A stretch of DNA of 13,940 bases from Cephalothrix simula (lineage: Eukaryota > Nemertea > Palaeonemertea > Archinemertea > Cephalotrichidae), in contig JAXIUW010092228.1 in NCBI GenBank assembly GCA_035591015.1, positions 1 through 13,940 on the forward strand. Direction: 5' to 3'. Position 1 is the stretch's first letter. Each line of letters starts with the position of its first letter. Made by a program: the position numbers and the translations under genes. Below the pieces are notes generated by a model. That model saw only the letters and a program-made list of their open reading frames with translations, did no database searches and had not been told where the DNA came from. Shown in pieces: positions 1 through 8,240 of the stretch.

Positions 1-22
1 AAAGTCATCCTGATGAAATAAA

Positions 23-163
23 GTTCTAAATATATTATTTCAAATAAACCATCATATTATCAACGGGAATTAGGTAATAATTAATACACGCAGCTCACTT
101 TGAAAAATTTTGATCCAAATTTTGAAGGACAAAGTTCCAAGAATAGTTTCTGTTCGGGGTTTA
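23..163 (+). repeat. Dispersed repeat family A, copy 1
   Basis: About 140 bp that match, in reverse orientation, positions 3775-3917. Shared blocks include ACAAAGTTCCAAGAATAGTT, TATCAAC.GGAA.TAGGTAA and TTTTGATCCAAA. The match starts near 23 (GTTCTAAA) and ends near 163 (CGGGGTTTA). Compared with the 3775 copy this one carries about five extra bases (TCTGT) before CGGGG. It has no coding capacity and its family is unknown. Confidence 0.8.
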
Positions 164-738
164 GATCTCAAGGGAGCATAGTTTGTACGCCTGAAAGGGT
201 CACTTCTGAGATTTTTTCATCGGCTGTGAGTTCACTGTAGTAATGCACAAATCGAATCAGTTACTACTGGAACGATAGCCTTAATATACTTGCACAACAT
301 AAATATGCTATTGCATGATTTTATTTGGAATGGTTCTCTTTAACGAAGCCAAAAAAGCCCAAAAAGTTATTTATAGTCCCTCCTGATGACTCCATTTACG
401 CTATTACCAATTTTTTTGGATAAAAAAACCCAAAAACATTTAATCACCGACTTCGTTTTGCCCCTGGACTTTTATTTTTGTCTATCGCAAATAATAGCAT
501 ACCGAACTGTTAACGTGCAATTAGGAGCGGGCGTTCCCCCTCCGTACGGTTCATACATTTTCATGTTTTATTGGCATTAACTGCTATTTAGCCCGCTAAC
601 TTGTAAATCATTTCATTATCACTTTCAATTCATTTGTGATCTTTTTAGAAGTTTTTATATATTTGAATAAATATTGATCAATTTTACTCGCAAGTGGACC
701 TCTCCCGCGTCCATATTATACCCCGTGGATCTTACAAG
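164..738. other. Intergenic stretch, no gene seen
   Basis: AT-rich unique-looking sequence inside the region bracketed by the family A repeats. It holds only a chance-length open frame (386-580) whose product has no recognisable motif. No RNA gene or further repeat is supported. Confidence 0.5.
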
Positions 739-998
739 TTAAAGGAGCTATATTGGCGGGAAATCTGGGTATCCAGATTACCGCTTACGTAAATTTATAT
801 TGACATACTGCATAAACATTGTATCAAAATACGCATTACATTTTTACCAATTTGCAAAGTAGAATATCTTCTTTTCCTTAATAAATATTGAGACCGGTAC
901 AACTTAAAACAATACGTAGTTTGAAAATATAATTACTATGGTTACGTTAATGGCGCGCTCGCGCGAAACTTGGATTTCCGCCAACATAGTTCCTTTAA
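739..998. mobile_element. MITE-like element of 252 bp flanked by TTAA
   Basis: Terminal inverted repeats begin AGGAGCTATATTGGCGG at 743 and, on the other strand from 994, AGGAACTATGTTGGCGG. Over 23 aligned positions there are two substitutions and one indel. TTAA is present exactly outside both ends (739-742 and 995-998). TTAA duplication is known for the piggyBac, Kolobok and Sola3 groups. The interior has no ORF, but has a small stem (AATCTGG/CCAGATT, about 761-778) and a CpG-rich GGCGCGCTCGCGCG segment. The superfamily is not resolved. Confidence 0.65.
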
Positions 999-2320
999 GA
1001 CTTTCAATTTTTCAATTTATTTTTTTTCTACGTTGAATTATATCTATTATCATCCATAACTGCGAAATTGATGTTACTAGTAATAAGTATACGCACCTTT
1101 GAAAAAAAATCCAATAACAAACATAGCACTGTATGAAATCGTCCAATGTTCCAATTACAATTAATGCACGCTGACACAAAAGCATGAAATTAAATCAAAG
1201 GTATCATTTGGATATATAAAGCTTAATTTTTCCAACATTTGTTAAGAGTAAGGAGAAAGATAAAAAACAATTTTTTATCCGTAATAGCTAGTATTCATTC
1301 TTTATTAAAGATACAATATTAATTTGAACACATTTTACAAAAAAGTCAGGCATTTTTCATTATTTAATAAGGCTAACGGGTGTCAGTATTATTTTACAAG
1401 TCAAAACAAGAAGAAGCAATTTTAATATCATTTTAGCTAAAAAAAGTTAGATAATTTTGGAAATGTCAATCATTAAACGATCTTAGGCACAATTGATTTT
1501 TAAGAGATCATGAATGTGACGCGCCATGGCAAAATGAGTCTTTTTGGCCAAAAATCAAATTCCACTTTCTCCGAATTCTGCAAGTGCGCCTATTTTGTGC
1601 TAAAAATGTTTTGTACGACAGCTTCATTTAATTATCGGCATGTACATTTCCATGTCTTTAATGTCCCTCTTAGGGGGCACTGGGTCGCGGAAATCCCACT
1701 TCAGTAGTCAGGCGCGAATCCAGGACAATAAGATCTCGTGTCCAATTATTGATGGTGTGAATGATCCTTTGCATCCCTCTTATAATACAAATTGTATACA
1801 GGCTTTACAGAGACACTAAACACCGGTTTCTTTGTCCTATCTAAATGTACCTGCTGGACACTGAACACTGGGAGACACGGCAAACCGTTACACCGGTTTA
1901 ATTCAAAAAGCACTATTACATACCAATAGCGATTTTTTCGACAAAACGCCAATTAAACTTCGCAACAGGTGCACTATTGCCAATTGCGAGTCGTTACAAG
2001 TTAAAAAATACTCATCTGAGGATACAAATTGGCATTTAAACTGTACTGAAATGTAAATAAACATATGTTTGCATAAGGGTGTGCGTGTAAGTGGTTTTAG
2101 ACCTACTTTTGGAAAACATTTAAAAAATATATGTCGTATCTTGATCCCCTCAAAAATTTACATGGCCGACTTCATCTTGACTTAAGCCTCCCAATAGAAA
2201 AATCAGCATCTCAGTCGCACATGTACTTGACACTCTATAGTCTCGAGATAGCTTTTATTTTTTCGCAAAAAAACTAATTCGAAATCTAATCGCGCCCAGA
2301 ATATAACCTGGAACTAGTCT
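999..2320. other. Intergenic stretch, no gene seen
   Basis: AT-rich sequence with two short open frames (1510-1707 plus, 1746-1952 minus) that lack domain signatures, low-complexity pattern or convincing start context. The block CACCGGTTT occurs twice near 1820 and 1892. Nothing else stands out. Confidence 0.5.
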
Positions 2321-2327
2321 ACAATAA

Positions 2328-2382
2328 TGACGTAAACTGTGGTATTTTCTCATTTACGTATGACGTACTCACTGCTCATTGG
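2328..2382. promoter_or_regulatory. Cluster of CRE-like sites with an inverted CCAAT box
   Basis: TGACGTAA (2328-2335), TTACGTA (2354-2360), TGACGTAC (2361-2368) and ATTGG (2378-2382, CCAAT on the minus strand) lie within 55 bp. ATF/CREB-type factors bind TGACGT cores and NF-Y binds CCAAT. A TATA-like TTTATAC follows about 100 bp to the right. No gene was found to which a promoter here could belong, so this is a motif cluster only. Confidence 0.25.
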
Positions 2383-2385
2383 CTG

Positions 2386-3396
2386 AATAATTATTACATC
2401 AATGTTTTGATCGATTTCATTATCGACAGGGATTTCCCTTGTTAATTTCTTGGTATGCTTTAAAGTCTTGAAACCGTATTTATACATCCTTGCTACCAGG
2501 GTCATAATGAACGTCATCGACTTCTAGCCTGCGGGAGCTGGCGGGAGAGGATGCATTTATATGTTTTTGGTAAAGAATAAGCTATCTTTAGAAGATGATA
2601 TTGGCTATTCATGATGTTTAGCCCATAAGATATATTTGCAATAAAAATTAAGTACAAAATGTAATGTTAAATTGACTTTGATAACCGATAAATATTTTCT
2701 TTAACAAGTCAAAATTTTGACACGACTCATTTCGCCAAGCTACGACAAAAATGTAAATACAATGCAAACATTAAAAAAAAAACAAATGACAGAAATAGGT
2801 TGTTCCACACCAAAAAATTATGCCTTAATAAAAATCATATCGTCATCAAAACGGTACACAAACTAATAAATTATGGCAGAACTTATCATTAAATCTATAT
2901 TGCAGTGACGTCATAAGAACAGTTTATCATATGAATATGCATGAGATCACATACAAAAATCACAAACAGTTTTTAATGCTTTTATTAGCTACTTGAGCGA
3001 GACGCAACCGAGCCACCGTGAAGAATAAACAGTGCTATATACAAACAAAGGAATGATTCGCAGAAAGCGTGACGTAGAACACAAAAAGAAAATGCCATAT
3101 ACTCATTATTTGTGGAACAATAGTGCGTGGCTTATGAAAGTAAATAATCATTTTTTAAATATAATGAAAAGGCCAAAAAAAGTTACTAAAGCACCAGAAG
3201 CTCATCTTTATCATTAAATTACACAAATGGAGAGAAAAATTGGAAGGGCCGCCATAAAAGTGAATATTTTTGTACAATTTTTTCCACACCTGGCGGGGAG
3301 TGAAGGCGCAAAATATAAAAAAACCTACTCAAAATAGACTTAGTCCCACACCCGAATAGTTCAGGTTATACCAAAACAATACGCTGGTCGCTTATA
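2386..3396. other. Intergenic stretch, no gene seen
   Basis: Mostly AT-rich. It holds a full CRE palindrome TGACGTCA at 2906-2913, a slightly GC-richer spot near 2525-2555 and a short open frame at 3032-3217 rich in Lys with no recognisable motif. No feature beyond these is supported. Confidence 0.5.
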
Positions 3397-3510
3397 GGCA
3401 TATCAAGCATTAAAGATAATGACCCAAATACTAAGTGCAAAATTGCTGCTTCTGGGTAAATTTATGTCAATGATTATGTGACCTTCGACTGAGGTTTGGC
3501 ATATAAAATT
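3397..3510 (+). repeat. Dispersed ~100-bp repeat family C, copy 1
   Basis: It begins GGCATATCAAGCAT, runs through ATGACCCAAATAC, GTGCAAAATTG, TCTGG.TAA and TGTGACCTT, and meets a second GGCATA at 3498, which suggests a 101-bp unit once arranged in tandem. The same series of blocks recurs at 8241-8380 in the same orientation. It is non-coding and the family is unknown. Confidence 0.65.
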
Positions 3511-3519
3511 ATTATAGGG

Positions 3520-3550
3520 TTAAGGGGTTCCGATACCCTTAGGAGATCTC
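3520..3550 (-). repeat. Short repeat D next to family C (inverted copy)
   Basis: Its reverse complement reads GAGATCTCCTAAGGGTATCG and ends in CCCCTTAA. It matches 8431-8464 with only a small indel and a few substitutions. Both copies lie within about 100 bp downstream of a family C unit but in opposite orientation, so one has been inverted or inserted separately. Confidence 0.5.
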
Positions 3551-3774
3551 TAACAAGGGGGGAGAAATATTTTTTCGTTATGAATGGTATCCGGTGCCTC
3601 ATCAAATTTTTCAATCCATTTTTGTGTTATTATGAATGTTACAATATTATGAATCAAGGTGCAATTTTTACCAAAAATAATTATCTAGTTATAATTTATA
3701 ACAATTTATGTGTTAATTATTAATACTTGAAGAATTTTATATACAATTTAAGTGCATTTAAATATATTTACAAT
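3551..3774. other. AT-rich spacer, no gene seen
   Basis: Very AT-rich sequence between repeat D and the family A copy. A 75-codon open frame (3496-3723) crosses it and overlaps repeats C and D; it has no domain signature and is treated as chance. Confidence 0.5.
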
Positions 3775-3917
3775 TAAACCCCGAACTATTCTTGGAACTT
3801 TGTCCTTCAAAAGGCTAGGTTTGGATCAAAAGTTTTCAAAGTCAGCTGCATGTATTTATTATTTACCTAGTTCCTGTTGATAGTATACTGGTTTCTTTGA
3901 AAAAATATGTTTAGAAC
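3775..3917 (-). repeat. Dispersed repeat family A, copy 2 (inverted)
   Basis: This is the reverse complement of the copy at 23-163, with scattered substitutions and small indels. Together the two copies bracket about 3.6 kb without a recognisable gene. They could be long terminal inverted repeats of one large non-autonomous element, or two separate insertions in opposite orientation. The outer edge of this copy abuts the perfect hairpin at 3920-4034. Confidence 0.8.
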
Positions 3918-3919
3918 AT

Positions 3920-4034
3920 ATAGGTAATTTAGAATTGTGAAGGACATTCATTTCCATCAATTGTTATCAGTAATCATGCAATATGAGTCACAATTGATGG
4001 AAATGAATGTCCTTCACAATTCTAAATTACCTAT
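3920..4034. repeat. Perfect 45-bp inverted repeat with 25-nt loop
   Basis: Positions 3920-3964 are the exact reverse complement of 3990-4034, with loop 3965-3989. Every base of the 45-bp stem pairs. Either strand, if transcribed, would fold into a long perfect hairpin. It sits between two opposed family A repeats (3775-3917 and 4036-4130), which are strongly diverged from each other. The arms therefore look much younger than their surroundings or have been homogenised. No target-site duplication is evident at its edges. Confidence 0.95.
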
Positions 4035-4035
4035 G

Positions 4036-4130
4036 TTTTCCAAATAATAAATATTTAATTAATTTTGGTCCAAACTTGACTTTTGAAGCTCCAAGAACAG
4101 TTTCTGTTTGTGGTTTGAATAAGTCGATGG
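4036..4130 (+). repeat. Dispersed repeat family A, decayed copy 3
   Basis: It has the same orientation as the copy at 23-163 but is more diverged. Shared blocks are AATAATAAATA, GTCCAAAC, CTTTTGAAG, CCAAGAA.AGTTTCTGTT and GGTTTGAA, then GGGA..CAT. With 3775-3917 it forms the old, imperfect outer arms of a palindrome whose centre is the hairpin at 3920-4034. About 50 bp of the outer end are missing. Confidence 0.6.
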
Positions 4131-5129
4131 GAAACATGATTAAGTATTTTTTTGGGTAACATAATAAATACATGTAAAACTGTACACAATTGCAGGTGCT
4201 AATGGATATATACAAAATCCTTATTTGTGAAATTTTGATATATTTGTAATAAATATACATGTATTGCAACCGTTTCATAAATGGCTGATTGGTTTTCTAT
4301 CAACCAAAGTGCACTATATTAAAAACTTTGCATTATATCAGTAAGTGTGGGTATAACACAGATAAAAACATACTTTTAATAATAGAAAATCCCCGAGCCA
4401 AGGTATAAGCATGTAATATATAAAGGCTAAAATACATGTACTTTTTATATTTTTGATAAATTTTTCAGAACTTAAATATTGGTCAAAACTCAAGCAGGAA
4501 GCTGAAGAAGGAAATTATGTTAAAACTAATTATACATGTATTTTTGAATTAATGAAATAACAAGGAAATAATTATTTATACATGAAAATGTATGCATACA
4601 TTTTATGTTACCCGCTATCACCATTAAAAATACATCTTTACAATTTAGGGGAAAATACCGTAAGTTATTAAGTACTCAGTAAAAGGCCAATTTTACATAA
4701 TACAGTACGAAATAACTGAAAAACTATACCAGTTAAACACAGATCAATATATTCAAGAATTAAGTTTTTGTATAGCATATGGAAAATATAGTCGTTTAGA
4801 GGTACTCGCGTAGCGTTTAAAAACCTAGGACAGTTCCCCAAATCAAAGAATAGCACATTATTTCTAAAGATTTCGTGATTCGAAACCCATTTTTATTTTA
4901 AATTATTAATATGTCAAAGGGTAACCCTTAGCCATTATATACAGGTGACTATTTTTGGATATCTTATCATTTTATTTTAATATTTTAGTGTTATCTATAT
5001 ACATTATATACTCATAATATTTACAATGTGACCTTATTTACATTTCATCTTTTGCATCCTCTATCTAGTATTATATCTAAACATTTACAGTCAGTCTTAA
5101 TTTACACATTATCAGGTAACCAGTCTATG
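4131..5129. other. AT-rich flank downstream of the TIA1-like gene
   Basis: No gene recognised. TACATGTA occurs four times in 372 bp (4169, 4256, 4433, 4533). A short stem TTGGTT/AACCAA lies near 4290-4310. The part nearest the gene probably includes its longer 3' UTR forms if the AATAAA sites at 4971 or 4892 are used. Two short open frames (4027-4278 and 4668-4856, both minus) have no recognisable motif. Confidence 0.5.
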
Positions 5130-5135
5130 TTTATT
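5130..5135 (-). promoter_or_regulatory. Candidate polyadenylation signal (AATAAA)
   Basis: The plus strand reads TTTATT, so the minus strand has AATAAA, about 60 nt past the TAG stop of the TIA1-like gene. This is the nearest canonical signal. Further AATAAA matches lie at 4971-4976 and 4892-4897 and could serve longer 3' UTR forms. In DNA this AT-rich the hexamer is common, so the choice between them is uncertain. Confidence 0.45.
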
Positions 5136-5195
5136 AATAGCTTTTGCATCATTATGCATCAGAGAAGTAGTTCATAAGCACTTAAGTTAATTTTA

Positions 5196-6344
5196 CTACT
5201 CTCCAGGGGGTGGATAGTCACCATAACCCCCATAACCACCTCCGTATCCACCATAACCTTGGTAACCGCCCATCATTTGGTTATAACCACCATAACCTCC
5301 ATAATTTTGTTGGTAACCCCACTGATAACCACCATAACCACCTCCATAACCCCCACCGCCGTAACCCATTTGGTTAGCGAAATCTACTTGCTGCTGCTGT
5401 TGATTTGCAATGTTATTTGGGTCACCTGCTTCTCGACCCCATGAGCACTTAATGTGACTGGTTTCAACTACCTTGCCATGCATAGTGCAAATAGCTTGCG
5501 CAGCTTGGTCATGCTCACTATACCGAATAAAAGCATAACCTTTGTCTTTGAATAATCGCACTTCAAGAATGTCACCAAACTCAGCAAAATGTTCGTGTAT
5601 ATAGTTCTCATCTAAAGAGGCACCTTTGTCAAAACCACCTGCATATACAGTAGTGTTCGTCGAAGGTGCAGCATCTAATACGTCTTTATACGATTTGGGT
5701 TGAACAGTGGGTTGTTTCATTTGATGCTCTTTCTGATTGGGAGCGGGTGGTTTTCGTGTGGCCCAATTGGTTCTAATAGCTCGACTACCAAGCCATTGAT
5801 TGTTCATTCCCACAATAGCTTTTTCAGCTTCATTTTTTTTGACAAACGAAACAAACCCGTAACCTTTAGATTTTTGACTCGTTGGGTCAGTGATGATTTT
5901 AACATCAGAGACTTCCCCGAAAGCCGCGAAAGCCTCCCAGAGATGTTTTTGCTCTATATCCTGACCCAGATCACCGACAAACACGTGGTGATGATCTTCA
6001 GTTGATACCGGTTTTTTGGGACCGGGTCTTCCGTAATCCATTCCGGGAACTCCCGGTTCGCCAGGTTTTTGGGTACCGCCAGATGTAGCCCAATTGACCT
6101 TCATCTCTTTACCGAACATGTTTATATTGTTGAATGAGCCGCGCGCCAAAGCGGCGTCACCATGTGAATGGAAATCGATAAAGGCATAAGGGTCACTTCC
6201 GGTATCTCTCTTTATCTTGCAGCTTGTACACCTCGCCACGTTTCCGAATATCGATAAGAGGAGATCCTCCGTGACGTCATTACTGAGGTTTCCCACGTAG
6301 AGGGTTTTGGAGTCTTTCGATTCTGGACCGTTCAAAGATGCCAT
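5196..6344 (-). CDS. TIA1/TIAR-like RNA-binding protein, three RRMs and a Gly/Tyr-rich tail (382 aa)
   Basis: Likely a nuclear-cytoplasmic RNA-binding protein of the TIA1/TIAR family, whose known members bind U-rich RNA, influence 5' splice-site choice, repress translation and nucleate stress granules. RRM1 spans about residues 13-87 (RNP2 LYVGNL 15-20, RNP1 DPYAFIDF 51-58), RRM2 about 119-197 (VFVGDL 121-126, KGYGFVSF 160-167) and RRM3 about 231-304 (VYAGGF 233-238, KGYAFIRY 268-275). The family signatures VNWAT (83-87) and TNWATRKPPAP (192-202) are present. RRM1 has DP where a typical RNP1 has KG, as in vertebrate TIA1. The tail has a Q run (315-319) and then GGY/GYGG repeats (327-377). Length is close to human TIA1 (about 386 aa). 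The ATG has purine at -3 and G at +4 and lies 8 nt after a splice acceptor; the stop is TAG. The coding region has no intron, unlike the many-exon vertebrate genes. It is clearly more GC-rich than its flanks. Family assignment is firm; TIA1 versus TIAL1 cannot be decided. Confidence 0.95.
   Translation of the reverse strand: MASLNGPESKDSKTLYVGNLSNDVTEDLLLSIFGNVARCTSCKIKRDTGSDPYAFIDFHSHGDAALARGSFNNINMFGKEMKVNWATSGGTQKPGEPGVPGMDYGRPGPKKPVSTEDHHHVFVGDLGQDIEQKHLWEAFAAFGEVSDVKIITDPTSQKSKGYGFVSFVKKNEAEKAIVGMNNQWLGSRAIRTNWATRKPPAPNQKEHQMKQPTVQPKSYKDVLDAAPSTNTTVYAGGFDKGASLDENYIHEHFAEFGDILEVRLFKDKGYAFIRYSEHDQAAQAICTMHGKVVETSHIKCSWGREAGDPNNIANQQQQQVDFANQMGYGGGGYGGGYGGYQWGYQQNYGGYGGYNQMMGGYQGYGGYGGGYGGYGDYPPPGE
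5214..5366 (-). repeat. Degenerate GGY-coding repeat tract (low-complexity tail)
   Basis: This stretch encodes residues 327-377 of the TIA1-like protein and is built from degenerate repeats, seen on the plus strand as variants of CCACCATAACC. It gives GGYGG/GYGGY units with a few Gln, Trp, Met and Asn. The tail fits a low-complexity domain of the kind that drives condensation in RNA-binding proteins. The Gly/Tyr bias looks more like hnRNP-type tails than the Gln/Asn-rich tail of vertebrate TIA1. Such tracts are prone to length change. Confidence 0.8.
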
Positions 6345-6352
6345 CTCTGACC

Positions 6353-6385
6353 CTAAAGAAAGAGAAATATAATAATTATTACCTC
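6353..6385 (-). other. Splice acceptor of a 5' UTR intron
   Basis: Read on the minus strand, a pyrimidine-rich stretch ends TTTCTCTTTCTTTAG, followed by GGTCAGAG and then the ATG of the TIA1-like gene. The AG is at 6354-6353, so the coding exon would start at 6352. An A/T-rich segment able to hold a branch point lies just upstream. This implies at least one non-coding or nearly non-coding upstream exon to the right in the window. The site is inferred from consensus only. Confidence 0.7.
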
Positions 6386-6882
6386 ATATATGCCTTTTTT
6401 CAAAAAGAATCCAGCGACTTGGTTTAAGATGACTTTCAAAATATTGGTTGATAAAAATATTGCCTCAGTTGGGTTTGTTTTGAATTGATGAAACTTTGCT
6501 TGTGTATTATTTTTCAAAAAATTTGTGACAAGTAACTAGGTGTTTAACAGTGCATCATTTTCTTTTTGGACACGGAGTCAAGTCTTTTAGTAACTGTTCG
6601 TACTTACAATAAGTTATGTATTCGGAAATTACTCGACTAATGGTCCCACACGACACTTGGTCTTTAAGGAGTACATGTAGTTATTTATGAGGTACATTTT
6701 GAACAAAACATTGAAAATTTGTATCCAAACTATATAGTTTTTCTATTACCTAAAATTCGGATGATCAGGATGGCTACTGTTTCATAATTTTCATTTCCCC
6801 TGATTTCCAACATTCCCGGACAGTTTAACGAACACATAAGCAAAAAATTCGGAAAAATTGATTAGCTGCATAATTTCATCAT
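6386..6882. other. Probable 5' UTR intron of the TIA1-like gene, proximal part
   Basis: AT-rich sequence immediately upstream of the coding exon. A 5' splice match, ATT|GTAAGTAC on the minus strand with its last exon base at 6608, could make a short intron of about 255 nt ending at the acceptor at 6353. Whether this or a more distant donor is used cannot be decided from sequence. Confidence 0.35.
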
Positions 6883-6945
6883 AACCGCAAAGATATTTAA
6901 TGCGTAAATTACACAACCGCAAAGAATTTTTAAGCGTAAAGTGAC
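6883..6945 (+). repeat. Two-copy ~32-bp tandem repeat
   Basis: AACCGCAAAGA followed by an A/T run, GCGTAAA and then AC occurs at 6883-6914 and again at 6915-6945, directly abutting, with several substitutions. A simple local duplication in presumed intron or upstream DNA; no function suggested. Confidence 0.7.
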
Positions 6946-7474
6946 AAATTTTCATTGCCTAAACCCTGGAAGAATAGAAATTTGCTGATGACTTTGTCAT
7001 TTGAGGCCAGGTGAGTGGCCATCCTATAGGGGTATCCCGTGTTTTGTATTGTTTAGTATGGTACATGTACATGTATTTCTGTATTTGCATAAAAAGGTAA
7101 AAGGTCAATTTTACAGTTAATGGTTTATTTATTGCAAAGCATATTGTTGTATATCTTCTTAGTTATCAGAGTTGAACAGAAATGAAAATGAATAATAATT
7201 ATTATAAAAAGATATTTTTGTAAGGGTATATAAGTAAATATAATTACGTATGCTTTACTAATTATTGCCGAATAATTCTTGATGTGTTCTGTATTCACAT
7301 TTCCATCCCGATAAGATCACTGAAAATGAGGTCATAGAATGTTAAAAATACAGTTCAAATTTTTCAATGAGAACCCATGAAAACCTAATACTTACCCAGG
7401 GTGCACACCAGTCCATTTCCACTAATAAATCTACTGAAATGATGGGACTAAACCTTATTTTTTGCAAAGGATTC
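6946..7474. other. Intergenic or intronic stretch, no gene seen
   Basis: Contains overlapping TACATGTA copies at 7062 and 7068 and an isolated plus-strand donor-like CAG|GTGAGT at 7008-7016. The open frame at 7367-7612 runs into the palindromic element and has no recognisable product. Confidence 0.45.
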
Positions 7475-8062
7475 GTATACACAAATGGATGGATAGAAAA
7501 ATTGGTTAAGGCATGGCTCGATGTTAGCTACCCCAGGGTTTCTCATATTAGCGGTATAAACCCTCATAACCTATATATCATTGGAAAGGGCATGATAAGT
7601 AGAGTTAAATGAAAGTAGTTTCATGTCCCTTCCACCATCTGGTGGAGGGTGGTGGTTAAAAAAGTTAAAAACAAAATTCTCGATTTAAACATTTTCAGCC
7701 GCCATTTTTCACCAGGTGGTGATAAGGAGATGAAATCACCACCATTTAACACAGCATTTTACATGCCCTTTCCAGAGTTAAATAGTTTATGGGGTTTCCT
7801 ATGTTCCTATTTGCCAAAAATCAAAAAAATGAATAATTTGCTGATTTACGGCCATTTCTTTCGGACATTTTAAACCACCACCCTCCACTAGGTGGTGGTA
7901 GGAACACGAAACTACCACCATTCCGCTCCCATTTTACATGCACTTTCCAGTGATATATAGGTCATGGGGGTTCCTATACCGCTAATATAAGAAACCCTTG
8001 GGATGGGTTGCTAACATAAAGCCACGCCTTAACAAATTTATTCCATTAGTGTAAATATGAGC
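7475..8062. mobile_element. Palindromic, MITE-like repeat with internal direct duplication (family B)
   Basis: The left arm (about 7475-7662) is an imperfect reverse complement of the right arm (7868-8062). Shared blocks include TATTAGCGGTATA, ACCTATATATCA, GTGGAGGGTGGTGG and GTTAAGGC. The 205-bp centre holds another diverged copy of the right-arm module in direct orientation (about 7705-7812 versus 7880-7982: TTTTACATGC, CTTTCCAG, ATGGGG.TTCCTAT). CACC..GGTGG palindromes recur in each module. No coding capacity is evident. The pattern suits a foldback or MITE-type element or a rearranged satellite; the ends and any target duplication are unclear. Confidence 0.65.
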
Positions 8063-8240
8063 TCCTTAAGCTAAACCTTCCTAAATGTTTCTAATCGACG
8101 GTGATGAAAAACGTGTTGCTACAGGATTCCATCTTAATTATGCTCTAATCTGAGCTGGTGGCATTAAGCAACATGTGCTTTAACATTGAAAGACTACCTT
8201 AATTGTATGCAAAATGTGTAAACATGATAGGGTGTTCTTA

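Noticed and set aside
1746-1952. 68-codon minus-strand open frame
   Set aside because: No domain or family resemblance, and it overlaps locally repeated CACCGGTTT blocks; treated as chance.
5700-6005. 101-codon plus-strand open frame, and another at 5259-5444
   Set aside because: Both lie antisense to the RRM and Gly/Tyr coding sequence of the TIA1-like gene. Their products show no domain and follow from the codon pattern of the real gene.
6272-6279. Full CRE palindrome TGACGTCA inside the TIA1-like coding region
   Set aside because: The bases are fully explained by the codons of RRM1 (NDVTED); nothing indicates a regulatory role.
7008-7016. Plus-strand donor-like CAG|GTGAGT
   Set aside because: No matching exon, acceptor or open frame on the plus strand; an isolated consensus match.
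7367-7873. Open frames at 7367-7612 and 7649-7873
   Set aside because: Both overlap the arms of the palindromic family B repeat, which explains the sequence better; no transposase motifs are seen.
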